Source: Flavobacteriales bacterium
GTDB lineage: Bacteria > Bacteroidota > Bacteroidia > Flavobacteriales_C > GCA-002722245
Assembly: GCA_002722245.1 (NCBI GenBank)
Contig: PBLA01000007.1
Location: 1 to 55,722, forward strand
Direction: 5' to 3'
Length of the DNA stretch: 55,722 nt
Below the pieces are notes generated by a model, which had not been told where the DNA came from, searched no databases, and worked only from the letters and a program-made list of their open reading frames with translations. Positions within the stretch are counted from its first letter, which is position 1. Each line of letters begins with the position of its first letter. This document shows positions 1 to 8,524 of the stretch, one piece after another. The position numbers and the translations under genes were made by a program.

Positions 1-27
1 TTCATGTCCGTTTTCAAAACGGGAGCG

Positions 28-58
28 CAAATTTAATGAACTATTTCTGAATTACAAA
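28..58 (-). promoter_or_regulatory. Promoter P2, leftward, toward the window edge
   Basis: On the minus strand TTTG (58-55) is followed after 19 bp by TAAATTTG (35-28), a full match to the Bacteroidota -33/-7 consensus. The decamer CTCCCGTTTT starts two bases after the -7 box, and an ATG lies at minus-strand position 5. It probably drives a gene whose body lies left of the window. CCGTTTT and AAAACGG (8-22) form an inverted repeat in the expected leader. Confidence 0.65.
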
Positions 59-130
59 AATTAATGCCCAAAAAAAATTTACTTCTCTTTGTTTTAATAC
101 TAAACGAACGTCTTCCCGAAAACGGGAGGC

Positions 131-162
131 CAAAGATACGTTAAGAAATTCTTAAGAAACAA
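131..162 (-). promoter_or_regulatory. Promoter P1, leftward, upstream of P2
   Basis: TATCTTTG (138-131, minus strand) is a perfect -7 box. The nearest -33-like TTG is at 162-160, a 21-bp spacer that is slightly long. The spacer holds a perfect 7-1-7 palindrome, TTAAGAAATTCTTAA (141-155). As at P2, CTCCCGTTTT begins two bases after the box; here it is part of a small hairpin, TCCCG-4 nt-CGGGA (114-127). Confidence 0.5.
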
Positions 163-223
163 TTTTTTTAATTAAAATGTGATCTTTTTTTTACAACTAC
201 CTAATTATTAATTAATTAAAAAA

Positions 224-898
224 TCAAGGCGTCGAAACAGAAAGCGGAATAATTTTTCCATTCATGACTTTATCAAAAGAAAGGGTGAACTCAACAATAG
301 CTTTAGCGATTTGTATGGCACTCGTTGGCGCAACATAACCAGGGAAAGCTTCATGGAGCATTTCAGTATTCACCGCACCAAGTGCCAAGCAATTAGAGGC
401 TATTCCATATTCTTTCAATTCTTCGGCCCAGCACTCTGATAAATTAGCCAATGCAGCTTTTGTAGAACTGTAAACAGATAATCCAGGGAATTTTGAACTT
501 CCTGAGACCCCCCCCATAGATCCAATATTCACAATATGCGCTTTACCTCTTTTTAAATTATCCAATAGTCCTTGTATTAATTGCAATGGGGCTGAATAAT
601 TAATCGTCAACATTTTGTTTATCTCATACTGCGGAATAGCACCTGTTTTACCATTGTAAAGGTATCCTGCATTATTAATTAGTCCATGAATTTCTTTATC
701 ATTAACATATTCAATGACTTTATCCATCCATAAATCGGTCATAAAGTCTACCTCTACTGCTACAATAGATGAATGTTTTGGCAATCGATTAATATTAGAG
801 GAGAGGGCAAAAACAGTTTCTACTTTATCTGAATTTAATAAAACTTGTAAAATCTGAAGGCCGATCCCTCTCGAACAACCGGATAAGAGAATATTCAT
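224..898 (-). CDS. SDR-family NAD(P)-dependent oxidoreductase
   Basis: Short-chain dehydrogenase of 224 residues, a normal single-domain length. The N-terminus has the Rossmann glycine pattern (SGCSRGIG, residues 6-13). NNAG is at 76-79, the catalytic serine in the IGSMG segment near 128, and Y-x3-K at 144/148. The start ATG directly follows the TAA of the crotonase gene upstream, so the two are almost certainly co-transcribed and perhaps translationally coupled. Pairing with a crotonase suggests acyl-CoA or related oxidation-reduction chemistry, but the substrate cannot be read from the sequence. The SDR fold and catalytic residues are seen; the pathway is inference. Confidence 0.9.
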   Translation of the reverse strand: MNILLSGCSRGIGLQILQVLLNSDKVETVFALSSNINRLPKHSSIVAVEVDFMTDLWMDKVIEYVNDKEIHGLINNAGYLYNGKTGAIPQYEINKMLTINYSAPLQLIQGLLDNLKRGKAHIVNIGSMGGVSGSSKFPGLSVYSSTKAALANLSECWAEELKEYGIASNCLALGAVNTEMLHEAFPGYVAPTSAIQIAKAIVEFTLSFDKVMNGKIIPLSVSTP

Positions 899-1645
899 TT
901 AGCGTGATTTAAATTCTTTTAATGTCTTTCTTGTGAATTCTGTTAAGACAAGCTTTCCACTTTGAGCGGCTTTGTTATCCATGTCCTCCTCTAAAGTATT
1001 GTGTTTTTCCCAAAACATTTTTTTCATGGCTGTCATTGCCATTGGAGAATATTGGGCGTAGCAGGAGCAAACCTCAGTCGCTCTCAATTTTGGTTGTTCA
1101 TTGATTTCAGAATACAATCCAGTATCTAACCCCCATTTTGCAGCTTTGTAATTCGTTGGATCTAAGGCCATATTGCTAAAATGCGCTAATCCTATTTTTC
1201 TTTTTAAAACCGGACCGATTACAAATGGGCCTAAACCTATCGATAACTCACTTAATTTAGCACTAGCCTCAGGAGAGGCCACCACATAATCTGATGCAGA
1301 GACAATGCCTAATCCCCCTCCAATAACTTTCCCTTGTAAAGCGGTTACAACAAACTTAGGAGCATTTTTGATGGCTTTGATTACTTCTGTAAAGCCAGAA
1401 AAAAACATTTTCCCTTGATGTTGATTTTTGATCGCCAATAATTCATCAAAAGAGGCACCTGCACAAAAAACTCGATCACCAGCACTTGTAAGGAGTATAG
1501 TCTTTACTTTTTTATTTTCGCCGGCCTTAGTAATCGCCAACGCTAAATTTGAAAGAACTTCGGAAGGAAGTGAATTACTTTTAGGGTGATAAAATTCAAT
1601 TTTCGCAATACTGTTGACTATTTGCATATTAACATATGGATCCAT
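899..1645 (-). CDS. Enoyl-CoA hydratase/isomerase family protein (crotonase)
   Basis: Crotonase-fold protein of 248 residues, typical for the family. The first oxyanion-hole segment is the CAGASFDEL stretch near residue 62. The second is the GKVIGGGLG loop near 105. A downstream acidic residue sits in the KLSELSIGLGP segment, where enoyl-CoA hydratases keep a catalytic glutamate. It is first in a two-gene leftward operon with the SDR gene, with zero spacing between stop and start. Family assignment is secure. Whether it hydrates, isomerises or hydrolyses a CoA thioester is not decidable here. No strong -7 box was found directly upstream. Confidence 0.88.
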   Translation of the reverse strand: MDPYVNMQIVNSIAKIEFYHPKSNSLPSEVLSNLALAITKAGENKKVKTILLTSAGDRVFCAGASFDELLAIKNQHQGKMFFSGFTEVIKAIKNAPKFVVTALQGKVIGGGLGIVSASDYVVASPEASAKLSELSIGLGPFVIGPVLKRKIGLAHFSNMALDPTNYKAAKWGLDTGLYSEINEQPKLRATEVCSCYAQYSPMAMTAMKKMFWEKHNTLEEDMDNKAAQSGKLVLTEFTRKTLKEFKSR

Positions 1646-1738
1646 ACGGTTAATTTACTCCCTAACTTATGAATTTCAAAATAGATATATAATAAAACGC
1701 TTAATTAAAGTTTAACGTAAATTCAACATAGAATCATT

Positions 1739-1746
1739 TATCTTCG
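1739..1746 (+). promoter_or_regulatory. Possible -7 box for the M20 amidohydrolase
   Basis: TATCTTCG differs from TAnnTTTG at one position and lies 19 bp before the start codon. No -33 element is obvious, so this is a weak call. Confidence 0.35.
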
Positions 1747-1765
1747 TTAAAAGAAGGAAAATGAT

Positions 1766-2950
1766 ATGAAAGATCAGATAAAAGCATTAGCAGACAAATA
1801 TTTCGATGAAATAGTCTCCCACAGAAAATATCTTCACGCGAATCCAGAACTTTCTTTTAAAGAGTTTGAAACCAGTAAATACATTCAAAACTTTCTAAAA
1901 ACGAATAATATTGAATTTCAGAAGGGATATGTAAAAACAGGAATTGTCGCCCATATTAAAGGAAAAAATCCTCATAAAAAAACCATAGCGCTACGTGCAG
2001 ACATTGATGCTTTACCGATCAACGAAAAAAATAATGTCGATTATAAATCTCAAAACGAAGGTGTAATGCACGCCTGCGGGCATGACGTTCACACCAGTTC
2101 TATGCTCGGTGTTTGTAAAATCCTAAACGCGTTAAAGGACAAATTTGAAGGAACTGTTAAAATTGTATTTCAACCTGGAGAAGAAATTGTTCCAGGTGGA
2201 GCCTCTTTAATGCTAGAAGAAGGGGCTTTACAGAATCCTGATGCTGAATTAATTATTGGGCAACACGTTTATCCTCAAATGGAAACTGGTAATGTAGGTT
2301 TCAAAAAAGGAATGTATATGGCTTCTGCAGATGAATTGCATGTTACTGTCAAAGGTGCAGGTGGACATGGCGCCTTACCTGAAAAATGTGTTGATCCAAT
2401 TGTAATCACGTCTAATATTATTGTGGCATTACAATCAATCGTTTCAAGAAGTGCAACTCCTACGATTCCTTCTGTATTAACGTTTGGACATATCGAAGGA
2501 CTAGGTGCTACCAACATTATTCCTGACGAAGTTAAACTTAAAGGAACTTTTAGAACATTTGATGAAGAATGGAGAGCTGAAGCGAAAGCCAAAATGAAAA
2601 AAATGGCTGAAGCAATAGCAGAAGGAATGGGTGGCTCTTGTGATTTTGATATTCATCATGGCTTTCCATATTTAGTAAATGACGATAATACAACACAAAT
2701 TGCCTGGAGTTCAGCAGAAGAATATTTAGGAGAAGACAAAGTTCACGCTCTTGATCTAAGAATGACTTCAGAAGATTTTGCTTTTTACTCACAAGAAATG
2801 CCGTCATGTTTTTACCGCCTAGGTGTTGCGAATACAAATAAAGGTATTACATCTGGATTACATACAAATACATTTGATATTGATCACGAGTCATTAAGAA
2901 CCTCTATTGGTCTGATGAGCTACATTGCATTAAACATGTTAAAAAGTTAA
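1766..2950 (+). CDS. M20-family amidohydrolase (N-acyl-amino-acid hydrolase type)
   Basis: Metallo-amidohydrolase of 394 residues, related to hippurate, indole-acetyl-amino-acid and N-acetyl-diaminopimelate hydrolases. The metal-binding MHACGHDVHT motif is at 101-110, with Cys104 and His106. The GEE catalytic/metal pair is at 138-140, a further histidine in GQHVYP near 167, and a C-terminal histidine in SGLHTNTF. The lid/dimerisation domain falls between about 185 and 300. No signal peptide is present, so it is probably cytoplasmic. It is a single gene whose TAA abuts the stop of the convergent T9SS gene with no gap. The substrate is unknown. Confidence 0.92.
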   Translation: MKDQIKALADKYFDEIVSHRKYLHANPELSFKEFETSKYIQNFLKTNNIEFQKGYVKTGIVAHIKGKNPHKKTIALRADIDALPINEKNNVDYKSQNEGVMHACGHDVHTSSMLGVCKILNALKDKFEGTVKIVFQPGEEIVPGGASLMLEEGALQNPDAELIIGQHVYPQMETGNVGFKKGMYMASADELHVTVKGAGGHGALPEKCVDPIVITSNIIVALQSIVSRSATPTIPSVLTFGHIEGLGATNIIPDEVKLKGTFRTFDEEWRAEAKAKMKKMAEAIAEGMGGSCDFDIHHGFPYLVNDDNTTQIAWSSAEEYLGEDKVHALDLRMTSEDFAFYSQEMPSCFYRLGVANTNKGITSGLHTNTFDIDHESLRTSIGLMSYIALNMLKS

Positions 2951-5758
2951 TTACTTTCTAACAAATTTTGCTGTGTATATCTTTTCATCCATTTGGATAA
3001 GAAGAGTATAATGACCTTTGGAAAGATCTGAAATATCGAGTTGTTGGTTTTTTTGTTTCTTCAACATCACCAGTCTCCCGTTAAGATCTAGAATTTGTAC
3101 AATCAATTCTTTTGATGAACTTTTATTTATATCAAATTGAATGAAATGATCTGAAGGATTTGGGAATACATCACAAGTCAACCTTGTTGTTTTGTTCATT
3201 TTGGAATCATTGCGAGTAGTAAGATAGTTTTCTGATGTAAACAATCCTCTTCCGTGTGTAGCAACAAAAATCTGCCCTCTATTTTCAGTTTGTTTAAAGG
3301 TTTGCTGACGGATCATTGTTACCGGACATTGAGGAGGACCATCAAATTCCTGATACCATGTACTTCCTCCATCCTCACTTGAGAAAAGACCATATTCTGT
3401 ACCAATAATATAAACTCCTGTTGTAAGCTCAATTATTCCAGTGTAAACGGGAAGCGAAGGTAAATTCCCTTGAATGGAAACAAAACTTTCTTCACCCTCT
3501 GTTGATGCAGCATTTGTAGATACATAAATATTTGTGGATTGATCATAATAACCTGTAGTAATCATGACATGTTCTTGATTATTTGGATCAACAGCGATAT
3601 CAGTAATTAGAGCGTATCCATCACCGCCATCTCTTTCTATCGATGCGATTTTGGTAATTGTTGTGAGATTAGCTGTTTCATCACTCAATACTTCGGACAC
3701 ATTAGAAACTCTGTAAACTTCACCTCGGACGGTGCCATAATAAACTATATTCCCATCGTAAGAGGTCGCAATTGCTGTTATCCCATATCCTGAACCAAAT
3801 TGATCAAATTTACAGCCTAATGTGGACAATTCAATCCAGCTCGGATTCACAGAAAAATCAATCGCATTTCGAGACATATATAATGCTTGATTTGTTCCAT
3901 ATAAAAACATGGATTGAGATGGTACTTTTATGGTGAGTGAGTCTCCTTCAAAAAGAACATCATCTAACGTATGCTGAAATGTAAGACCAGAAATATTAGA
4001 GGTAACAGTAATAATATCATCGCTTGAGAAATCTTGTTTTGCAATGTATATTACTGAGTCTTTTATGAGTTGATCATTGTTGGATTCCCAGAGGCAGATT
4101 GGAGTTACAAAACGACTCCAATTCCCATCATAATCCACATCATCATATACATTAATGGCCGCATTTTGATGATAAAAGAATTCTGAATAGGAATTTGTTC
4201 TGGAATTATCTCTTTTAATTCTTCCATACTGGCTTTCTACAAAAATAGCGTCTTTCACCAAGTTTGAAATTGCCACATGGCCCCCATCACCCGAATTATG
4301 TAAATCACCATTTAAAGCTGTATTTCCATTATAATCAATGTAAATATTTGAATTATCTTGTGTTCCGCCAATCACTTTAGAGGACCCATCAAATCCAACG
4401 CTGTAAAATTGCGTTACATTAAACCCTCGATTTAATCGCTGATAAATCTTTCCGTTATCTTTTGTTACAAAAATCCCACCATCCGTTCCAATGTAATATT
4501 GATTTGGATTTGATGGATGAAAAGCAAAGGTGTGAACATCGGCATGCACATAATCGGGATCTCCCCATGAACCATTCCATTTAGAAAGCCTTTTCCAGTT
4601 CTCTCCTTCCTCCCATTGATACACTTCAATTCCTCCTAAAAGAATTTTATTGGGATTATTTGGAAACACAGCAAGGCATTGATTATAATCCCCCTGACCT
4701 ATCCCTCCTGTGAAAGGTTTAAAAATACTACTTCCTCCTCCTATTATTTTCTCCCAAGTCTCCCCTCTATCAACTGACCTAAATAAGCCATCAAAAGTAG
4801 ACTTATTATTTGATCGACAGATATAAATTACGTTCTCATTAGAGGGCGAAATAGCTATAACTGAGCGCCCTGAAGCCGGTGTTAAAACACTCGAATAACC
4901 TGATATCTTTTCAAAACTGTAGGCGTCTCCTGTTTCCGACATATAATAATCATATCCCATCGCCATTATAACTCCACCATCTGAAAACGTTTTAACATCA
5001 TATACATTTCCATAAATCACTTGGGAATTCGACAGTGCATTAACAGGATCCCATGTTTCTCCTCTGTTCGAAGTACGATATAACTTATTCTTGGCTCCCG
5101 CATAAACCTTTCCTTTCCCATCCGAGGAAAGCGCATTTACTGCGATAGTATTGGATTCTTTTCCAATCCATGAATCTTCCAAATGCTCAAAAACCGTCCC
5201 ATGGGGTTCGGTAGATCTGAAAACACCTTTTCCTCTGAAACCAAATTGCCCTGTCCCAGGTGCTTCCTCAAGATAATTCCCATAAAAAACACCCTCACCT
5301 GTTCCATAATAGACATAGCCATCTTCGTCTTGAGTGATACAATTCACTGTTAAAACTTCCGCTAAATCACCTGGTTCTGTTTGTTGCCATGTGAGACCCG
5401 CATCCTGACTATACCACAATCCTCCCGAAACTCCACCTGCGTATAAAAGGCTAGGATTCATATTATCAATTAATAACGCTCTGACTCTACCTCCTATATT
5501 ATCAGGACCTAGCTCTTTCCAAGCTAATCCTAATGACTTTTTTTTGGGTATTTTATCTATTCTTGAACGAACGCGCTTCATCTCCGATATAAACTGTTCA
5601 TCCGTTTTGAAAACACCTACTCTATTCGCCCAATACGATTTGGCACCCGCGTGGTCTTCTTTTTCTTTGTGCTCATAGCCGTCTTCTTTCTTTACAGGAG
5701 ATAACACTCTAATTGAAATTAAAGCAATCAAGCATGGTATAATGAGCCAGTTTTTCAT
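2951..5758 (-). CDS. Secreted T9SS cargo protein with BNR/Asp-box repeats
   Basis: About 935 residues from the chosen ATG at 5758, which lies 4 bp after the lipA stop. An in-frame ATG at 5803 would overlap lipA and bury the signal peptide (MKNWLIIPCLIALIS). The body carries Asp-box motifs of the S-x-D-x-G-x-T-W type: SQDAGLTW, SVDRGETW and SEDGGSTW, plus degenerate TSNRGETW and TKDNGKIY. These are typical of sialidase/sortilin-like beta-propellers. The final 75 or so residues are a type A T9SS sorting domain (VFPNPSDHF, then ILDLNGRLV, ending in KFVRK). It is therefore expected to be exported and surface-attached or released. It is last in the ytxJ-unknown-lipA operon. The ligand or activity is unknown; no catalytic set is recognised. 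Confidence 0.88.
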   Translation of the reverse strand: MKNWLIIPCLIALISIRVLSPVKKEDGYEHKEKEDHAGAKSYWANRVGVFKTDEQFISEMKRVRSRIDKIPKKKSLGLAWKELGPDNIGGRVRALLIDNMNPSLLYAGGVSGGLWYSQDAGLTWQQTEPGDLAEVLTVNCITQDEDGYVYYGTGEGVFYGNYLEEAPGTGQFGFRGKGVFRSTEPHGTVFEHLEDSWIGKESNTIAVNALSSDGKGKVYAGAKNKLYRTSNRGETWDPVNALSNSQVIYGNVYDVKTFSDGGVIMAMGYDYYMSETGDAYSFEKISGYSSVLTPASGRSVIAISPSNENVIYICRSNNKSTFDGLFRSVDRGETWEKIIGGGSSIFKPFTGGIGQGDYNQCLAVFPNNPNKILLGGIEVYQWEEGENWKRLSKWNGSWGDPDYVHADVHTFAFHPSNPNQYYIGTDGGIFVTKDNGKIYQRLNRGFNVTQFYSVGFDGSSKVIGGTQDNSNIYIDYNGNTALNGDLHNSGDGGHVAISNLVKDAIFVESQYGRIKRDNSRTNSYSEFFYHQNAAINVYDDVDYDGNWSRFVTPICLWESNNDQLIKDSVIYIAKQDFSSDDIITVTSNISGLTFQHTLDDVLFEGDSLTIKVPSQSMFLYGTNQALYMSRNAIDFSVNPSWIELSTLGCKFDQFGSGYGITAIATSYDGNIVYYGTVRGEVYRVSNVSEVLSDETANLTTITKIASIERDGGDGYALITDIAVDPNNQEHVMITTGYYDQSTNIYVSTNAASTEGEESFVSIQGNLPSLPVYTGIIELTTGVYIIGTEYGLFSSEDGGSTWYQEFDGPPQCPVTMIRQQTFKQTENRGQIFVATHGRGLFTSENYLTTRNDSKMNKTTRLTCDVFPNPSDHFIQFDINKSSSKELIVQILDLNGRLVMLKKQKNQQLDISDLSKGHYTLLIQMDEKIYTAKFVRK

Positions 5759-5762
5759 TGCA

Positions 5763-6632
5763 TTAAACGACGTGTTTTTCAGCATGATAAGATGATCGAA
5801 CAAGAGGAGAGCTCTCTACGTGTTTAAATCCCTTATCTAACGCATATAAACGATATTGCTCAAATTGCTCAGGGGTTATAAAACTGGCAATTTCCAAATG
5901 ATTAGGTGTTGGCTGTAAATATTGACCTATTGTCACAATATCGACTTGAACAGAAGCTAAATCATCAATGGTTTCATAAATCTCTTCTTCAGATTCTCCT
6001 AGACCAACCATAAAACCAGATTTTGTTCGCATTCCCCCTTTTTTCAAACGAAACAATAATTCTAAACTCCTGTCATATTTTGCCTGAACCCTTACTTGTT
6101 TAGAAAGCCTCCTCACCGTTTCAATGTTGTGAGATACAACCTCTGGTGCAACATCAATAATCTTTTGAAGATCATCCCATTTCCCCATAAAATCACCAAC
6201 AAGAGTTTCCATCGTTGTCCCAGGACTTATTCTTCGCACAGCCTCAACAGTCTTCACCCAATGAGCAGCTCCTCCATCATCTAAATCATCTCGGTCAACA
6301 GAGGTGATAACAGCATGCTTTACTTTCATTGTTTTAATGGATTTTGCAACTTTGACCGGTTCCCATTCATCTAATTCTTCACCTTTACCCGTTTTAACGG
6401 CGCAGAAACCACAACTTCTAGTACAGGTATTCCCTAAAATCATAAACGTAGCAGTACCTGCTCCCCAACATTCTCCCATATTGGGACAGTTACCACTTTG
6501 ACAAATTGTATGAAGATTATTCTCGTCAACCAATTTCCTTACTTTCTTGTACCCTTCACCAATTGGTAATTTAACCCGTAACCATTTTGGTTTTTTGTAC
6601 AACGGTTTTTTATTTCCAATTTCCTTACTCAT
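5763..6632 (-). CDS. lipA: Lipoyl synthase LipA
   Basis: Radical-SAM enzyme of 289 residues that inserts two sulfurs into protein-bound octanoyl groups to make lipoyl cofactor. The auxiliary cluster cysteines are in [12 protein letters not shown] near 44-55. The radical-SAM C-x3-C-x2-C is in CTRSCGFC near 70-77. The diagnostic C-terminal RSSYHA is near 279-284. The ATG is 12 bp downstream of the preceding gene, and the stop is 4 bp before the T9SS cargo gene, so all lie in one leftward transcription unit. No lipB is present in the window. Confidence 0.97.
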   Translation of the reverse strand: MSKEIGNKKPLYKKPKWLRVKLPIGEGYKKVRKLVDENNLHTICQSGNCPNMGECWGAGTATFMILGNTCTRSCGFCAVKTGKGEELDEWEPVKVAKSIKTMKVKHAVITSVDRDDLDDGGAAHWVKTVEAVRRISPGTTMETLVGDFMGKWDDLQKIIDVAPEVVSHNIETVRRLSKQVRVQAKYDRSLELLFRLKKGGMRTKSGFMVGLGESEEEIYETIDDLASVQVDIVTIGQYLQPTPNHLEIASFITPEQFEQYRLYALDKGFKHVESSPLVRSSYHAEKHVV

Positions 6633-6644
6633 ACCCTTCTTTCT

Positions 6645-7373
6645 TTATCTGTACCATTTCTTTCCATATTGTAAACTAAGATATAAGCTTACATAGATCG
6701 GGTAATTATTTGCAAACGCTAACAAATCAACGTTTTTATAATAACCATCTATAATCGCACCAACCTCCATACTCCTGATGGAAGTACGTTCAGCTGCATA
6801 TTCAAAATTTAATGCAAATTTACCAAAAATACCTGGCACCATTTGTAATTCATTGAAGCCTTTAAAATATGGACCTGGACCATAAATATTAAAGAGGTCA
6901 TGCTGATCTTCATTAAACCGTTCCACTGACACCTCCGAATCATTGCCGTAAACCATTAAATAGTAAACAGGCTTCAATATTGTTGTTGCCATTCCAAAAG
7001 AATATATAGTTTTTAATTCAACACCTTCACCAAATGGTTTAAATGCAATTATCGTATGCTTTCCCTTACCCAATCTGAAGGTATAAGCATGATTTAATTT
7101 GGCAAACGTAAACCCATCTGAACCATCGAATGGAAGAAGTTTTATTTCTCTTGGATGTTTTAACGTAGAGATTTGAAAATCAATGAGATTTTTTGTTTTC
7201 ACGGTTTTGTGATATCCTCTTCGGAACTCTCCCCCCCAACCATGCGTATTAAGCTGTAAGCCACCATAAAATATATGGTGATATCCAATTGTATGATCTC
7301 TAATGTCCTCCTTCTGTGAAACACCTCGAAAAGAATAACAAAAAAGAGTAATTATGAGAAGGATTTTAATCAT
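6645..7373 (-). CDS. Secreted protein of unknown function, possible outer-membrane beta-barrel
   Basis: 242 residues starting with a clear signal peptide (MIKILLIITLFCYSF), with mature residues from about SQKEDIRDH. The rest shows alternating hydrophobic/polar segments rich in Tyr, Phe and Gly (FYGGLQLNTHGWGGEFRRG; LSLQYGKKWY at the end), as expected of a small beta-barrel in the outer membrane. I do not recognise a named family. It sits between ytxJ (31 bp upstream) and lipA (12 bp downstream) in the same orientation, so co-transcription is likely. The barrel topology is inference. Confidence 0.75.
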   Translation of the reverse strand: MIKILLIITLFCYSFRGVSQKEDIRDHTIGYHHIFYGGLQLNTHGWGGEFRRGYHKTVKTKNLIDFQISTLKHPREIKLLPFDGSDGFTFAKLNHAYTFRLGKGKHTIIAFKPFGEGVELKTIYSFGMATTILKPVYYLMVYGNDSEVSVERFNEDQHDLFNIYGPGPYFKGFNELQMVPGIFGKFALNFEYAAERTSIRSMEVGAIIDGYYKNVDLLAFANNYPIYVSLYLSLQYGKKWYR

Positions 7374-7404
7374 TTAACAATTCTATTTAAGATTTTTTCC
7401 ACGC

Positions 7405-7743
7405 TTAGACTAATTGAGCGAAAGCCTTATCAAAGGAAACTTCAGAATGAGAAGCATGAAAAACACATCTCCCTTTTTTGATAACCAAAATTTGAGGTGA
7501 TTCATGCACAACATGATACTTAGAGGCAATCTTGTTACTAATTTGTCTAAACGCAATTAAATCCAAATAAAACACATCAGCCTTAGATTGAACATCTTGG
7601 TTATATTCGCGCAAAAGTATTTTTTTAGCAAACAAGCTAATACTACATCGTGTGCTGTGCTTGAATATTATTTGAGTTTTAGTAAATGACTTTTCATCAA
7701 TTTCATTTATTTGCTCCTCTGAATTTAAATTAATCCAATCCAT
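7405..7743 (-). CDS. ytxJ: Monothiol bacilliredoxin YtxJ (BrxC family)
   Basis: Thioredoxin-fold protein of 112 residues with a single active cysteine, Cys33, in FKHSTRCSIS, the signature region of the YtxJ/BrxC family used in bacillithiol systems. The second half holds the cis-Pro-type loop (ESPQILVIKKG) and a short helix. It would reverse S-bacillithiolation of proteins in the cytoplasm. That implies that the organism makes bacillithiol, but no bsh genes are in this window. It is first in the leftward operon toward lipA. No perfect -7 box was found in the 80 bp between it and ung. Confidence 0.9.
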   Translation of the reverse strand: MDWINLNSEEQINEIDEKSFTKTQIIFKHSTRCSISLFAKKILLREYNQDVQSKADVFYLDLIAFRQISNKIASKYHVVHESPQILVIKKGRCVFHASHSEVSFDKAFAQLV

Positions 7744-7837
7744 CTTGTTACTTTTAATTTATGTAAAACTCCGGAAAAAGGCGTAATTTATCAATTTTGA
7801 TCAGATTATTGTTCTTATTCACTAATTGAATTTATCA

Positions 7838-8524
7838 ATGTCCAATTTTCCTGTACATATCCAATCAAGTTGGCGAAAAAAGTTAACGCATGAATTCCAA
7901 AAAGATTACTTCTCGCAATTAAACACTTTTTTAATTGAAGAGCGAAAACAGTTTGAAGTTTATCCTAAAAGGGATCATATATTTGAAGCGTTTAATCAAA
8001 CATCATTTGAAAAAGTAAAAGTTGTCATTATTGGCCAAGACCCGTATCATGGAGCTAAGCAAGCTCACGGACTTAGTTTTTCTGTTCAAGAGGGCATAAA
8101 AAAACCTCCCTCTTTAAATAATATTTTACTCGAATTGAAAGAGGACATTGGTGGAGATTTACCTGAATCTGGAAACCTAATTAAATGGTCAAAACAAGGA
8201 GTTCTTATGCTCAATGCAACGTTAACCGTTCGAGCTCATCATGCGGGAAGTCATCAGAAAAAAGGATGGGAAACATTCACAGATGCCGTAATTAAAGTTA
8301 TTAATAACGAACTTGAAAATGTAGTATTCATTCTTTGGGGGAAATATGCTCAAAAAAAGGGAGGTATTATTAACAGAGATAAACATTACATTATTCAATC
8401 TGCACATCCCTCACCTTTTGCTGCCCATCGCGGTTTTTTCGGAAGTAAACCTTTTTCGAAAACTAATGATTTTTTAATCTCAAAAGGAATAAAACCAATA
8501 AATTGGTCGTTGGTTGATTCATGA
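7838..8524 (+). CDS. ung: Uracil-DNA glycosylase
   Basis: Family 1 uracil-DNA glycosylase (base-excision repair) of 228 residues from the ATG at 7838. An in-frame TTG lies 12 bp upstream but adds nothing conserved. The water-activating motif GQDPYHG is near residue 68-74, and the DNA-intercalation HPSPFAAHRGFFG loop near 186. The stop codon overlaps the ATG of the next gene in ATGA, so the outer-membrane gene is probably translated by coupling. Confidence 0.97.
   Translation: MSNFPVHIQSSWRKKLTHEFQKDYFSQLNTFLIEERKQFEVYPKRDHIFEAFNQTSFEKVKVVIIGQDPYHGAKQAHGLSFSVQEGIKKPPSLNNILLELKEDIGGDLPESGNLIKWSKQGVLMLNATLTVRAHHAGSHQKKGWETFTDAVIKVINNELENVVFILWGKYAQKKGGIINRDKHYIIQSAHPSPFAAHRGFFGSKPFSKTNDFLISKGIKPINWSLVDS

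Noticed and set aside
2275-2837. Leftward open frames inside the M20 gene
   Set aside because: Antisense shadows of a gene whose catalytic motifs are all on the plus strand.
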